Origin: Rhodospirillales bacterium
GTDB taxonomy: Bacteria > Pseudomonadota > Alphaproteobacteria > Rhodospirillales > JADHTD01
Length of the DNA stretch: 15,861 bases
Direction of reading: 5' to 3'
Assembly: GCA_016776525.1 (NCBI GenBank)
Contig: JADHTD010000026.1
Span: 1-15,861 of the forward strand
Below the pieces are notes generated by a model that ran no database searches, was not told where the DNA came from, and saw only the letters and a program-made list of their open reading frames with translations. Positions within the stretch are counted from its first letter, which is position 1; each line of letters opens with the position of its first letter. The translations under genes and the position numbers were made by a program. Of this stretch, positions 7,140 through 13,170 are shown in pieces.

Positions 7140-7432
7140 TGTAGAGTCCCAAGTCCATCACCTTTTGTTTCCTGCGGACTCAGGGTGACCATAATCTTCT
7201 GCGCCATACCGGCGCCCAGGGCCACCCGGTTGCTGTCGCGGGAAACGACCACCGACCCGTTGATCTGGCGGTGCAGGACCTCAACTTCCGAGCCCACATG
7301 CAGGCCAAGAGTGCTCAGTTTCATGCCCAACCCCTTGCCGGTCTTAAAGGCGGCAATACGGAGCCGCTCACCGCCCTGGGCCAGGGCCAGGGGGAAAGCT
7401 TTGGCTTCCAGGTTGTGGGGATCCGCTTGCAT
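7124..7432 (-). CDS. feoA: FeoA, SH3-like ferrous iron transport protein
   Basis: A 102-residue cytoplasmic protein with the FeoA/SH3-like fold: GERLRIAAFKTGKGLGMKLSTLGLHVGSEVEVLHRQINGSVVVSRDSNRVALGAGMAQKIMV. FeoA is required for full FeoB activity. It is the first gene of feoABC, with feoB starting 28 bases after its stop. ATG at 7432 has AAAGG about 10 bases upstream. The short N-terminal (PHNLEAKAFPLAL) and C-terminal (KGDGLGTLQGTAV) extensions are ordinary. About 175 bases of leader separate it from the predicted promoter. Confidence 0.93.
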   Translation of the reverse strand: MQADPHNLEAKAFPLALAQGGERLRIAAFKTGKGLGMKLSTLGLHVGSEVEVLHRQINGSVVVSRDSNRVALGAGMAQKIMVTLSPQETKGDGLGTLQGTAV

Positions 7433-7831
7433 GTCGGGGGCCTTTCTTTTTTCTTTTGGTTCTTTGGCTTCTTGTTTTCAAGAAAACGACAGAGATTAAT
7501 TGAACTTATTCTGTTGTTTTCATTGATTAAAATTAATAAATGATATTAACAATAAGTCGCAATAATTACCCATAAATTAAATAGGGATTAAGGGGGTTCG
7601 TCAAGGCCATAATATTAAGAATAATCCGCATCCGCATCCTTGACGGGCGTCAAGAATCACCGCCAAAAATCCAAACTTCGTCCAACGGCAGTTTTTTCGT
7701 ATCCATCGGCGGACGGCACCGGTCCCAAAAGGACCAGCTTTGTCATGGTAAAGACTGGCTCTGATTACGATTTCCGGACCCGAACGTGGAAGCGGCCCCC
7801 CAAAGGCGTGGTCCCGATGACGGCTCCCTGG
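7433..7831. other. Intergenic region upstream of feoABC
   Basis: About 400 bases without a convincing gene; open frames here lack coding character. The part next to feoA (7440-7620) is AT-rich and would be a long feo leader. It is followed by a predicted promoter and an FNR-type box (7609-7653). Nearer nnrU there is a small hairpin GGTCC-CAAAA-GGACC (7721-7735) that could help end nnrU transcription but has no T-run. I see no convincing Fur box. Confidence 0.5.
7609..7653 (-). promoter_or_regulatory. Predicted FNR/FixK-type promoter for feoABC
   Basis: TTGAC-GGGC-GTCAA (7640-7653), part of a perfect 7-2-7 inverted repeat at 7639-7654, fits the alphaproteobacterial FNR/FixK consensus TTGA[CT]-N4-[AG]TCAA. 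On the minus strand a -10-like TATTAT lies at 7614-7609. This puts the box centre about 41-44 bases before the likely start of transcription, the class II activator position. Anaerobic activation of feo is well known in other bacteria; its use here is inferred. Confidence 0.65.
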
Positions 7832-8539
7832 TCAGGGCATCGGCGACACCCCGAAAAGGACGGGATGGCCATAAAGGAACACAAGATAAAGGGCGGCTCC
7901 GCCCAACAGTCGCCCCCAGCCGATTTGGTTGAGGGTCTCCGGAACCTGCCGCCAAGCATTTTTCGCCCCCGCCCGCCACAAACCCATGGCGGCAAACGGC
8001 ACCGAAGAAGTCGGTCCGGCCAGCCGCTGCCAGGTTTCTTCGCCCAGTTTGGCCCGGCGCTTGACGTCCAGGCTCTTCGGTCCGGTCAGGCTGAGGCCCA
8101 GCATCAGAGTAAAGAGTATTACCGCCGCCGCCTCGCCGTTAACCGGAATATGGGCCGCTGCCCATAATGCAAAAGCCCACATCACCGGATGACGGGTAAC
8201 GCTGACAATGCCGGGACGGGACGGGTCATAGCCAGCCGTCCCCCAACCCACGGACAGGGGATTGGGCGTCGTGCTGCCGGCCACCAATAGGATGCAGGCC
8301 GGCACCATGACCACCAGCGCCAACCATCGGGCCCATTCCTGATACGGCCACAATTCCACATAAGGCGCCTCGAGGAAGGCCCAGAACAGCCAGACCAAAA
8401 CCCCGAGGCTGACCAGGGAATAAAGCAGGATGTAGAGACGCTCGCCCAAGGCAGCGACCAGGGCGGCGCGCACCGGTTTGACCGCCGGAATGTGATGGGT
8501 CAGCACGAAAACGAGGGCGGCGGCGATCAGATTGCTCAT
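7832..8539 (-). CDS. NnrU family integral membrane protein
   Basis: 235 residues from ATG at 8539, starting MSNLIAAALVFVLTHHIPAV. Several hydrophobic helices are visible, with the NnrU-like region TPNPLSVGWGTAGYDPSRPGIVSVTRHPVMWAFALWAAAHI (polar loop plus the RHP motif) and LTGPKSLDVKRRAKLGEETW. The family includes NnrU, linked to nitrite and nitric oxide respiration genes in rhodobacteria, and is related to the plant zeta-carotene isomerase Z-ISO; its biochemical role is poorly defined. The frame extends upstream to 8584, but the added 15 residues look non-native and 8539 gives a normal membrane-inserted start. No denitrification genes are in the window. It is transcribed away from the CRP-controlled gene at 8932. 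Confidence 0.87.
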   Translation of the reverse strand: MSNLIAAALVFVLTHHIPAVKPVRAALVAALGERLYILLYSLVSLGVLVWLFWAFLEAPYVELWPYQEWARWLALVVMVPACILLVAGSTTPNPLSVGWGTAGYDPSRPGIVSVTRHPVMWAFALWAAAHIPVNGEAAAVILFTLMLGLSLTGPKSLDVKRRAKLGEETWQRLAGPTSSVPFAAMGLWRAGAKNAWRQVPETLNQIGWGRLLGGAALYLVFLYGHPVLFGVSPMP

Positions 8540-8931
8540 AAGTTCAGTATACAAAGTCCGGTCCCCAGACAAAGGCCGCTTCACCGAAAAAAATGCCCCA
8601 CCGGCGCAAATTTATTTGTTCTCAGGTGCATAAATACATATGCAGGCCTTTGTCAAAAGCGCATAAAGCCGTGCCTTCTGGAGTAATTTTCGGAAACGAA
8701 CATTTCTATCTTTTTTTGTTTCGGTTGTGACCACCATCACAGATGAAAGCTTTTTAACGGCGTATAACTATCCTCGTTGAAGGGGAGATTGAACAACCGT
8801 CCTGGGAAGTTGGACGGACTTTAATCCAATCAACCAAATATTACGTTCAAAAAGATGAACATAACACTCTTGCTGGTCAGCGGTCCGTTGGGGACCGCCA
8901 CAAATGCAACAGTATCGATTGGGTTAGACCG
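8540..8931. other. Divergent intergenic region between nnrU and the first tail-membrane paralogue
   Basis: About 390 bases. It holds the CRP-type site and -10 of the downstream gene (8726-8768), and hairpins in the leader: CCGTCC/GGACGG at about 8800-8819 and GCGGTCC/GGACCGC at about 8879-8898. It also holds a possible 26-codon upstream ORF (8855-8935). No clear nnrU promoter was identified. Confidence 0.5.
8726..8768 (+). promoter_or_regulatory. CRP-type class II promoter
   Basis: TGTGA-CCACCA-TCACA (8726-8741) is a perfect CRP consensus core centred at 8733.5. A -10-like TATAAC lies at 8763-8768. A start near 8775 would put the site centre at -41.5, the canonical class II activation position. 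It drives the possible leader ORF and the gene at 8932. The actual CRP/FNR-family protein is not in the window. Confidence 0.7.
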
Positions 8932-8935
8932 ATGA
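8855..8935 (+). CDS. Possible 26-residue upstream ORF coupled to the next gene
   Basis: ATG at 8855 opens a 26-codon frame (MNITLLLVSG... ending IGLDR) whose TGA at 8933-8935 overlaps the ATG of the next gene (ATGA). It lies in the leader after the CRP-type promoter. Neither this ATG nor the next gene has a clear ribosome binding site. The overlap suggests coupling, but such an arrangement can arise by chance in a short stretch; there is no homology support. Confidence 0.3.
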   Translation: MNITLLLVSGPLGTATNATVSIGLDR

Positions 8936-9360
8936 GTACGATGACGACATACGAAGTTCACACTTTGAAAAACGGCCGCTGGTTGATTGCCGCCGTTCAC
9001 AATGAAAAAGCTATGGCTCTTAACGAGGCCCGCGAGATTACCGGCAACCGGTTCTTCGACGGCGTTAAGGTGATGGCCGAATTGTTCGACCAAAATTCCG
9101 GCAACACCTATGCCCGGGTTTTGTTTAACCACGACAGGACACGTAAGACAGAAGAACCGGCCCGGCAACAGCCGCAACGACGTAACCGTCCACAACACCG
9201 TAACCGTTCGCAACGCCGCCCGGCGGCATATCAGGCTAAGCTGGCCGGTGAGGAAAAAACGGCGGGTCAGTCGTCCTTTATGTCGACCATGATGCTCCTG
9301 ATGTTGGTTATGGGCTCCATGGCCAGCGTCCTGGTGGCCATGTCCATGTTTGTCAAATGA
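8932..9360 (+). CDS. Uncharacterised TYEVH-domain protein with C-terminal transmembrane helix, paralogue 1
   Basis: 142 residues. The N-terminal domain (about 5-67) has TTYEVHTLKNGRWLIAAVHN, an AxxLNEARE helix, and GVKVMAELFDQNSGNTYARVLF; the pattern suggests a small alpha/beta fold. A basic Gln/Arg-rich linker (about 68-115) follows. The protein ends in one hydrophobic helix (about 118-140) finishing AMSMFVK, so it probably has a cytoplasmic domain tethered to the inner membrane by its tail. The start at 8932 is supported because the histidine of TYEVH falls at residue 10 in all three paralogues. The promoter carries a CRP-type site. I do not recognise a named family; similar short domains occur, as I remember, in other alphaproteobacterial hypotheticals. 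Confidence 0.85.
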   Translation: MSTMTTYEVHTLKNGRWLIAAVHNEKAMALNEAREITGNRFFDGVKVMAELFDQNSGNTYARVLFNHDRTRKTEEPARQQPQRRNRPQHRNRSQRRPAAYQAKLAGEEKTAGQSSFMSTMMLLMLVMGSMASVLVAMSMFVK

Positions 9361-9440
9361 CAGGGGCCTTTCTCTCCCATAGGGTCAACGTTTCGATCAA
9401 TGGCCGCCGATTTTCAAATCCTGTCCAATACCTGGTGATG

Positions 9441-9482
9441 CAGGGCAGTCGTTTCCGGTGTTTCCGGAAGCCGGCGGCCCTG
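9441..9482 (+). terminator. Possible terminator after paralogue 1
   Basis: CAGGGC (9441-9446) pairs with GCCCTG (9477-9482), and an inner TTCCGG/CCGGAA hairpin lies between them. A T-rich but not pure run (TTTCATACCCTTTTATTT) follows. It lies about 80 bases after the stop at 9360. Confidence 0.4.
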
Positions 9483-9544
9483 TTTCATACCCTTTTATTT
9501 ATCTGATCTAATCACTCAAATTTCATTGTTAAATATTTGATCTT

Positions 9545-9552
9545 GTTATAAT
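9545..9552 (+). promoter_or_regulatory. Extended -10 promoter, probably for paralogue 2
   Basis: TGT-TATAAT is a perfect -10 hexamer (9547-9552) with the TGn extension. The best -35 (TTGTTA) is weak and only 15 bases away. Transcription would start near 9559, leaving a leader of about 290 bases before the gene at 9848. Confidence 0.45.
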
Positions 9553-9622
9553 CATAGTACGAGTGAACGATGTACCCCAAGGCATCGAACTGATTGGACA
9601 TTTAAGGGGGACGCGGCGGGAA

Positions 9623-9632
9623 AATTGCAATT
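9623..9632. repeat. Palindrome AATTGCAATT, copy 1
   Basis: A perfect 10-base palindrome in the leader of paralogue 2, repeated at 9751-9760, 128 bases on. It could be half of an operator pair; no binding protein is known. Confidence 0.35.
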
Positions 9633-9749
9633 GGCGCCTGAAGGACGAAACCAAGACCCCCTGTGCGTTATTCGGTACGGGTCTTCATCTTCAACCGGAT
9701 CATCAGGCCAAATACCGGAAATAAGCACAATTTCATAAAGAAGCACCGG

Positions 9750-9761
9750 TAATTGCAATTA
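9750..9761. repeat. Palindrome TAATTGCAATTA, copy 2
   Basis: This contains the same AATTGCAATT core as 9623-9632, extended by T and A, and is followed by TCATTTTTT. It lies about 90 bases before the start of paralogue 2. Either a regulatory site or a weak attenuator-like element is possible. Confidence 0.35.
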
Positions 9762-9847
9762 TCATTTTTTGAGGATTTCTCTTGAGGACGGGCAGAGGTT
9801 TTTTAAACCGATGCCTGAGGATTTATATTTTTTCAAGGTGGCGATTG

Positions 9848-10249
9848 ATGAACAACACCACAACATACGAAATCCACACCCTCAAGGACGGCCGGTGGAT
9901 GATTACCGCGGTTCACAACACGCGGGAGAAAGCCATCACCGAAGCCCGTGAGATGACCTCTAATAAATTCTATGACGGCATCAAAGTGGTGGCTGAGATT
10001 TACGAAGAGAATTCCGGCAACACCTTTGCCCGCACCTTGTTCACCCATGATCCGACCAACAAGAAGCCGGATCGGCAACCCCGGCAGGCAGCCCGCAGTT
10101 GGAGCAACGACGACGACGACGACGGCGAGGTCGTTATTCCGGTGGTGGTGAAGAAGCCCAAGTCCCTTATGTCCACCGTCTGGATCGCCATCCTGGTCAT
10201 GTTGTCCCTGGTCAGCGGCCTGATCGCCATGTCCATGTTCGTTGAATAA
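9848..10249 (+). CDS. Uncharacterised TYEIH-domain protein with C-terminal transmembrane helix, paralogue 2
   Basis: 133 residues from ATG at 9848, which has AAGGTGG upstream at good spacing; a frame open back to 9782 has no such support. The N-terminal domain (about 5-67) is TTYEIHTLKDGRWMITAVHN, then EKAITEAREM and GIKVVAEIYEENSGNTFARTLF, very close to paralogue 1. The linker (68-107) has a run of five aspartates (88-92). The C-terminal helix (about 109-131) starts LMST and ends AMSMFVE, closely matching the tail of paralogue 1, so the membrane segment is conserved as well as the domain. It is convergent with oxyR. Function unknown. Confidence 0.88.
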   Translation: MNNTTTYEIHTLKDGRWMITAVHNTREKAITEAREMTSNKFYDGIKVVAEIYEENSGNTFARTLFTHDPTNKKPDRQPRQAARSWSNDDDDDGEVVIPVVVKKPKSLMSTVWIAILVMLSLVSGLIAMSMFVE

Positions 10250-10272
10250 GGGCCCCTATTTCGGTTCCCCCC

Positions 10273-11202
10273 TTAATCCAGACGCCTGCTAGGCCGTACC
10301 GGCATCGCCAATTCGTCCCGGAAAATATTTCCCAACAATTTGAGTTCCCCTGTCCTGGGCGAAGTCTTGCGCCAAGCGAGGCCGATTTGACGGCCCGGCG
10401 CCGGACCGTCCAGGGGGCGGACGGCGATCTTGGTGCCCCGGATGATGCCCCCATCAACCGCCATTTTCGGCAATAGGGTCAAACCCAACCCGTTGTCCAC
10501 CATCTGCACCAGGGTGTGCAGGCTGGTTCCCTGGAAACCCTTTTCCCCCTGTAGGGTTGCAAGTCCGCAAGCGGCCAGCGCATGGTCCCGCAGGCAATGG
10601 CCGTCCTCCAATAGCAATAGATTTTCACCCGCCAAGTCGGCCGTTGTGATCCGTTCCCGGCCGGCAAAAGGATGGGTGCGCGAAAAAGCCACCAGGAACG
10701 GATCCTCGGCGAAGACCTCGGTGGCCGTCTTCGCCATCGGATAGGGGAAGGCCAGCAACAGAACGTCGAGGTCGCCGGCGGCAAGCTGCTCCAGCAAGCG
10801 GGTCGTCTGTTCCTCGCGCAGGTAAAGCCGCAAATCGGGATAGGCCTGACGCAGGGTTGGCAGCAGCCGGGGCAGCAGGAACGGGCTGATGGTTGGAATG
10901 ACGCCCAACCTAAGGCCGCCGCTTAAGGGAGCCGCCGCCGCCTGTACTAGGTCGACTAGGTCGCCCGTTTCACTGAGGATGGTGCGGGCCCTGTCCGCTA
11001 CCTGGAGACCCAGGGCCGTGAATTGCACCGATCGCTTGGTGCGTTCGACAAGAACCGCACCCAGCACATTTTCCAATTCCTTGATGGAAGCGCTCAAGGA
11101 CGACTGGGTGATGAAACAAGCCTCAGCCGCCCGCCCGAAATGAACCTGTTCGGAGAGGGCGACAAGATGTTGAAGCTGGCGCAGGGAGGGCAAAGGAGTC
11201 AT
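10273..11202 (-). CDS. oxyR: Hydrogen peroxide-sensing LysR-type regulator OxyR
   Basis: 309 residues: an N-terminal LysR helix-turn-helix (LRQLQHLVALSEQVHFGRAA... SSLSASIKELE) and a C-terminal sensing domain. The redox region reads LLLLEDGHCLRDHALAAC: C203 and C212 have the same nine-residue spacing as the E. coli OxyR pair C199/C208, and GHCLRD is typical. On peroxide exposure these form a disulfide and OxyR activates defence genes. It is divergent from dps, with 170 bases between, and peroxiredoxin follows dps, which supports the call. It has no clear ribosome binding site before ATG at 11202; a near-leaderless transcript is possible. Confidence 0.94.
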   Translation of the reverse strand: MTPLPSLRQLQHLVALSEQVHFGRAAEACFITQSSLSASIKELENVLGAVLVERTKRSVQFTALGLQVADRARTILSETGDLVDLVQAAAAPLSGGLRLGVIPTISPFLLPRLLPTLRQAYPDLRLYLREEQTTRLLEQLAAGDLDVLLLAFPYPMAKTATEVFAEDPFLVAFSRTHPFAGRERITTADLAGENLLLLEDGHCLRDHALAACGLATLQGEKGFQGTSLHTLVQMVDNGLGLTLLPKMAVDGGIIRGTKIAVRPLDGPAPGRQIGLAWRKTSPRTGELKLLGNIFRDELAMPVRPSRRLD

Positions 11203-11211
11203 GATAACACA

Positions 11212-11244
11212 TACTATTTCTGTATAATTCGGGTTCTTATAGTA
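11212..11244. promoter_or_regulatory. oxyR-dps intergenic regulatory region
   Basis: TACTAT (11212-11217) and ATAGTA (11239-11244) form an inverted pair 21 bases apart. A perfect TATAAT lies between them (11223-11228), facing dps. CTAT/ATAG are the half-sites of OxyR operators, but the spacing here is not the classic 11-base period, so the assignment to OxyR is tentative. An AT-rich stretch 11262-11275 is an alternative dps promoter. Confidence 0.4.
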
Positions 11245-11372
11245 ATCGATTTTATCACTTTGTTTAATATAAATAACTCATTTTACCTCTTTTTTGTAAT
11301 CCTCTAGTCTCTCCTTCAACGAACGGGCAGCGAGGCCCGGCACCCGAATTAACAAGCTTAAGGAGAGCCCCC

Positions 11373-11849
11373 ATGACCACCAGCTTCGATATCGGCATTG
11401 AAGAGAATGACCGCCAAGCCATCGCCGACGGCCTGTCCCGCCTGCTGGCCGACACCTACACCCTTTACCTGAAGACTCATAATTTCCACTGGAACGTTAC
11501 CGGTCCGATGTTCAACACCCTGCACCTGATGTTCGAGGGGCAGTACACGGAACTGGCCCTCGCCGTCGATGAGATCGCCGAACGTATCCGCGCCCTCGGT
11601 CACACGGCGCCCGGCAGTTACGCCCAGTACGCCAAGCTGACCAGCATCGCGGAATCAACCGACGTGCCGGCGGCCGAAGAGATGATCCGCCAGCTGGCCG
11701 AGGACCAGGCCGCCGTTGTGCGCACGGCGCGCAGCATCTTCCCGGTGGCCGACGAAGCCAACGACGAACCGACCGCCGATCTGCTCACCCAACGCATGCA
11801 GGTCCACGAAAAGACCGCCTGGATGCTGCGTTCGATGATCGAAGCCTAA
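11373..11849 (+). CDS. dps: Dps family DNA-binding ferritin-like protein
   Basis: 158 residues, usual Dps size. Ferroxidase residues can be aligned with the family: H39 in HWN, H51 in LHLMF, E55, D66 and E70. Dps forms a 12-subunit shell that oxidises Fe(II) with hydrogen peroxide, stores the iron and protects DNA. The N-terminus (MTTSFDIGIEENDRQ) lacks a lysine-rich tail, so direct DNA binding is uncertain. ATG at 11373 has AAGGAGAG upstream. It is divergent from oxyR and followed by its own terminator-like palindrome. Confidence 0.95.
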   Translation: MTTSFDIGIEENDRQAIADGLSRLLADTYTLYLKTHNFHWNVTGPMFNTLHLMFEGQYTELALAVDEIAERIRALGHTAPGSYAQYAKLTSIAESTDVPAAEEMIRQLAEDQAAVVRTARSIFPVADEANDEPTADLLTQRMQVHEKTAWMLRSMIEA

Positions 11850-11870
11850 AAAATGCTGCGCAGCATTTTT
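11849..11870 (+). terminator. Terminator after dps
   Basis: A perfect palindrome immediately after the stop: five A, TGCTGC, GCAGCA and five T. As RNA it forms an A-U plus GC-rich stem with a GCGC loop ending in U5, able to work in either direction. Confidence 0.65.
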
Positions 11871-11938
11871 GCAGCATAAATTTACCAACTCCAACAATCT
11901 AAGACCAATAACCAACTGAATATAAAAGGATAACTACT

Positions 11939-12478
11939 ATGAGCACTGCACAAAAAATTCCCGCCGCCACCTTCAAAACCCGGATCCGCAATGAGGCCCT
12001 GGGCGGGCCTAATCCGTTCGAATGGAAGGACCTCAGTTCGGACGATGTTTTCAAAGGCAAACGGGTCGTTCTGTTCTCCCTGCCCGGCGCCTTCACGCCG
12101 ACCTGTTCGACCAGCCACCTGCCCCGTTACGAGGAACTCTATGAGGACTTCAAGGCTGAGGGCGTCGACGCAGTGGTCTGCCTGTCGGTCAATGACGCCT
12201 TTGTCATGTACCAGTGGGGCCAGCACCAGGGCGCCAAGAACGTCTTCCTGCTGCCCGACGGCAATGGCGAGTTCACCCGCAAGATGGGCATGCTGGTCGA
12301 TAAGTCTAACCTCGGTTTCGGCCTGCGCAGCTGGCGTTATGCCATGATCGTCAATGACGGCGTTATCGAACGCATGTTTGTCGAGCCGGGCTACAGCGAC
12401 AATGCCCCGGACGATCCCTTCGAAGTGTCCGATGCCGATACGGTGCTGGCGGCGCTCAGGGCCGCCAAAGCGGCCTGA
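11939..12478 (+). CDS. Prx5-type peroxiredoxin
   Basis: 179 residues. The active-site motif PGAFTPTCS places the peroxidatic cysteine at C56; a second cysteine, C81, lies in VVCLSVND. GLRSWRYAMIVNDGVI is the typical Prx5 core. These cytoplasmic enzymes reduce hydrogen peroxide and organic hydroperoxides, usually with glutathione and glutaredoxin; some relatives carry a fused glutaredoxin domain, absent here. ATG at 11939 has AAAGGA upstream. It lies behind dps and oxyR, fitting peroxide defence, though the palindrome after dps suggests its own promoter. A strong hairpin follows the gene. Confidence 0.95.
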   Translation: MSTAQKIPAATFKTRIRNEALGGPNPFEWKDLSSDDVFKGKRVVLFSLPGAFTPTCSTSHLPRYEELYEDFKAEGVDAVVCLSVNDAFVMYQWGQHQGAKNVFLLPDGNGEFTRKMGMLVDKSNLGFGLRSWRYAMIVNDGVIERMFVEPGYSDNAPDDPFEVSDADTVLAALRAAKAA

Positions 12479-12511
12479 CCCGGCCCCCCGACAGCCCCGG
12501 CTGGAAAACAA

Positions 12512-12543
12512 GAAACGGTCACCGGTCTTCCGGTGGCCGTTTC
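12512..12543 (+). terminator. Terminator after the peroxiredoxin gene
   Basis: GAAACGGTCACCGG, loop TCTT, CCGGTGGCCGTTTC: a 14-base-pair stem with one G-T pair, 33 bases after the stop. The tail TTTCCTTGATT is only moderately T-rich. Confidence 0.75.
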
Positions 12544-12551
12544 CTTGATTC

Positions 12552-12771
12552 CACCCGTATAACTCGTTTTTAGTGCAATTAAGTCGCATTTATGGTTAAA
12601 TGGGGCTGCCGGTGACGGGTTGCGGATTTGCCCAGCCCCGCGACCGGCAGAAGGGGGATGTGCCGCCACTCCGGCACAGAATTGATTTAAAACGGTTTGT
12701 CCGGCAGAGAGCGCCAGGGTTGTGGCGCCTTTGCAGATGGATGATGCCGCACCAATTCGGGGGGACCGGTT
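12552..12771 (+). promoter_or_regulatory. Promoter and structured leader of paralogue 3
   Basis: GTATAACT near 12557 is a possible -10 (the gene at 8932 also has GTATAACT). The leader of about 200 bases can fold: GGGGCT (12602-12607) with AGCCCC (12634-12639), or alternatively CTGCCGGT (12606-12613) with ACCGGCAG (12643-12650). Further hairpins are TGTGCCG/CGGCACA (12659-12678) and GCGCCA/TGGCGC (12711-12728). The first two pairings exclude each other in a simple fold. No known riboswitch motif was recognised. Confidence 0.4.
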
Positions 12772-13152
12772 ATGCCTAACGCCAATACCTATGAGATTCA
12801 TATCCGCCGGGACGGAGAGTGGATGCTGATCGCCGTCCATTCTGAAGAGGAGAAGTCCCGCCAGCAAGCCGAGTCCATGTACGGCAAAAAGCCGGAGATC
12901 ATGGGCATTAAGGTGATCGGTCACTACATCGATGAGAAAGCGGGGGAGGTTTATCCGAAAACCCTTCTGGAAATGAGCCGGGATGCGGCCCCACCGAACC
13001 CGGATACCGCCGACGAAGCGGCCGGGCCGGACCAGCCTGCGGAGGGACCTCCCGCAAGCGGTTCCCAAAAGCCCCTGTCCCGCAAAGCCCTGGCCTATGG
13101 CGGGGCCGCCGCCATGGCCGCCGTTCTGATGGCTCTCTTTGTCGCCAGCTAG
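12772..13152 (+). CDS. Uncharacterised TYEIH-domain protein with C-terminal transmembrane helix, paralogue 3 (diverged)
   Basis: 126 residues from ATG at 12772, with GGGGGGA upstream. The N-terminal domain keeps NTYEIHIRRDGEWMLIAVHS, a helix with EEEKSRQQAESM, and GIKVIGHYIDEKAGEVYPKTLL, so it aligns without gaps at the start with the proteins at 8932 and 9848. The linker (about 68-100) is rich in Pro, Ala, Glu and Asp instead of basic residues. The tail helix (about 105-125) is Ala-rich and ends ALFVAS, losing the AMSMFV end of the others. It appears to be an older or functionally separate member. It lies behind the peroxiredoxin gene with its own leader. Function unknown. Confidence 0.85.
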   Translation: MPNANTYEIHIRRDGEWMLIAVHSEEEKSRQQAESMYGKKPEIMGIKVIGHYIDEKAGEVYPKTLLEMSRDAAPPNPDTADEAAGPDQPAEGPPASGSQKPLSRKALAYGGAAAMAAVLMALFVAS

Positions 13153-13170
13153 GACCTTGGGATAATCCCG

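Larger units (their letters stand above)
9361..9847. other. Intergenic region between paralogues 1 and 2
   Basis: About 490 bases with no convincing gene. It holds a likely terminator (9441-9482), an AT-rich extended -10 promoter (9545-9552), and two copies of the palindrome AATTGCAATT (9623-9632 and 9751-9760) in what would be a leader of about 290 bases. The leader ends in an AT-rich stretch and a good ribosome binding site, AAGGTGG, before 9848. Confidence 0.5.

Noticed and set aside
7500..7575. Possible Fur box in the AT-rich feo leader (ATGATATT... stretch)
   Set aside because: It matches only part of the GATAATGATAATCATTATC consensus, about what AT-rich DNA gives by chance.
7640..8167. 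Plus-strand frame opposite the nnrU 3' part and intergenic DNA
   Set aside because: It overlaps the FNR-type box and nnrU, has no ribosome binding site or recognisable domain, and nnrU on the other strand is clear.
9782..9847. N-terminal extension of paralogue 2 from TTG at 9782
   Set aside because: The start at 9848 has a good ribosome binding site and aligns with the starts of the two paralogues.
12391..13068. Minus-strand frame across the peroxiredoxin end and paralogue 3
   Set aside because: It crosses the terminator and is antisense to two supported genes, with no recognisable domain.
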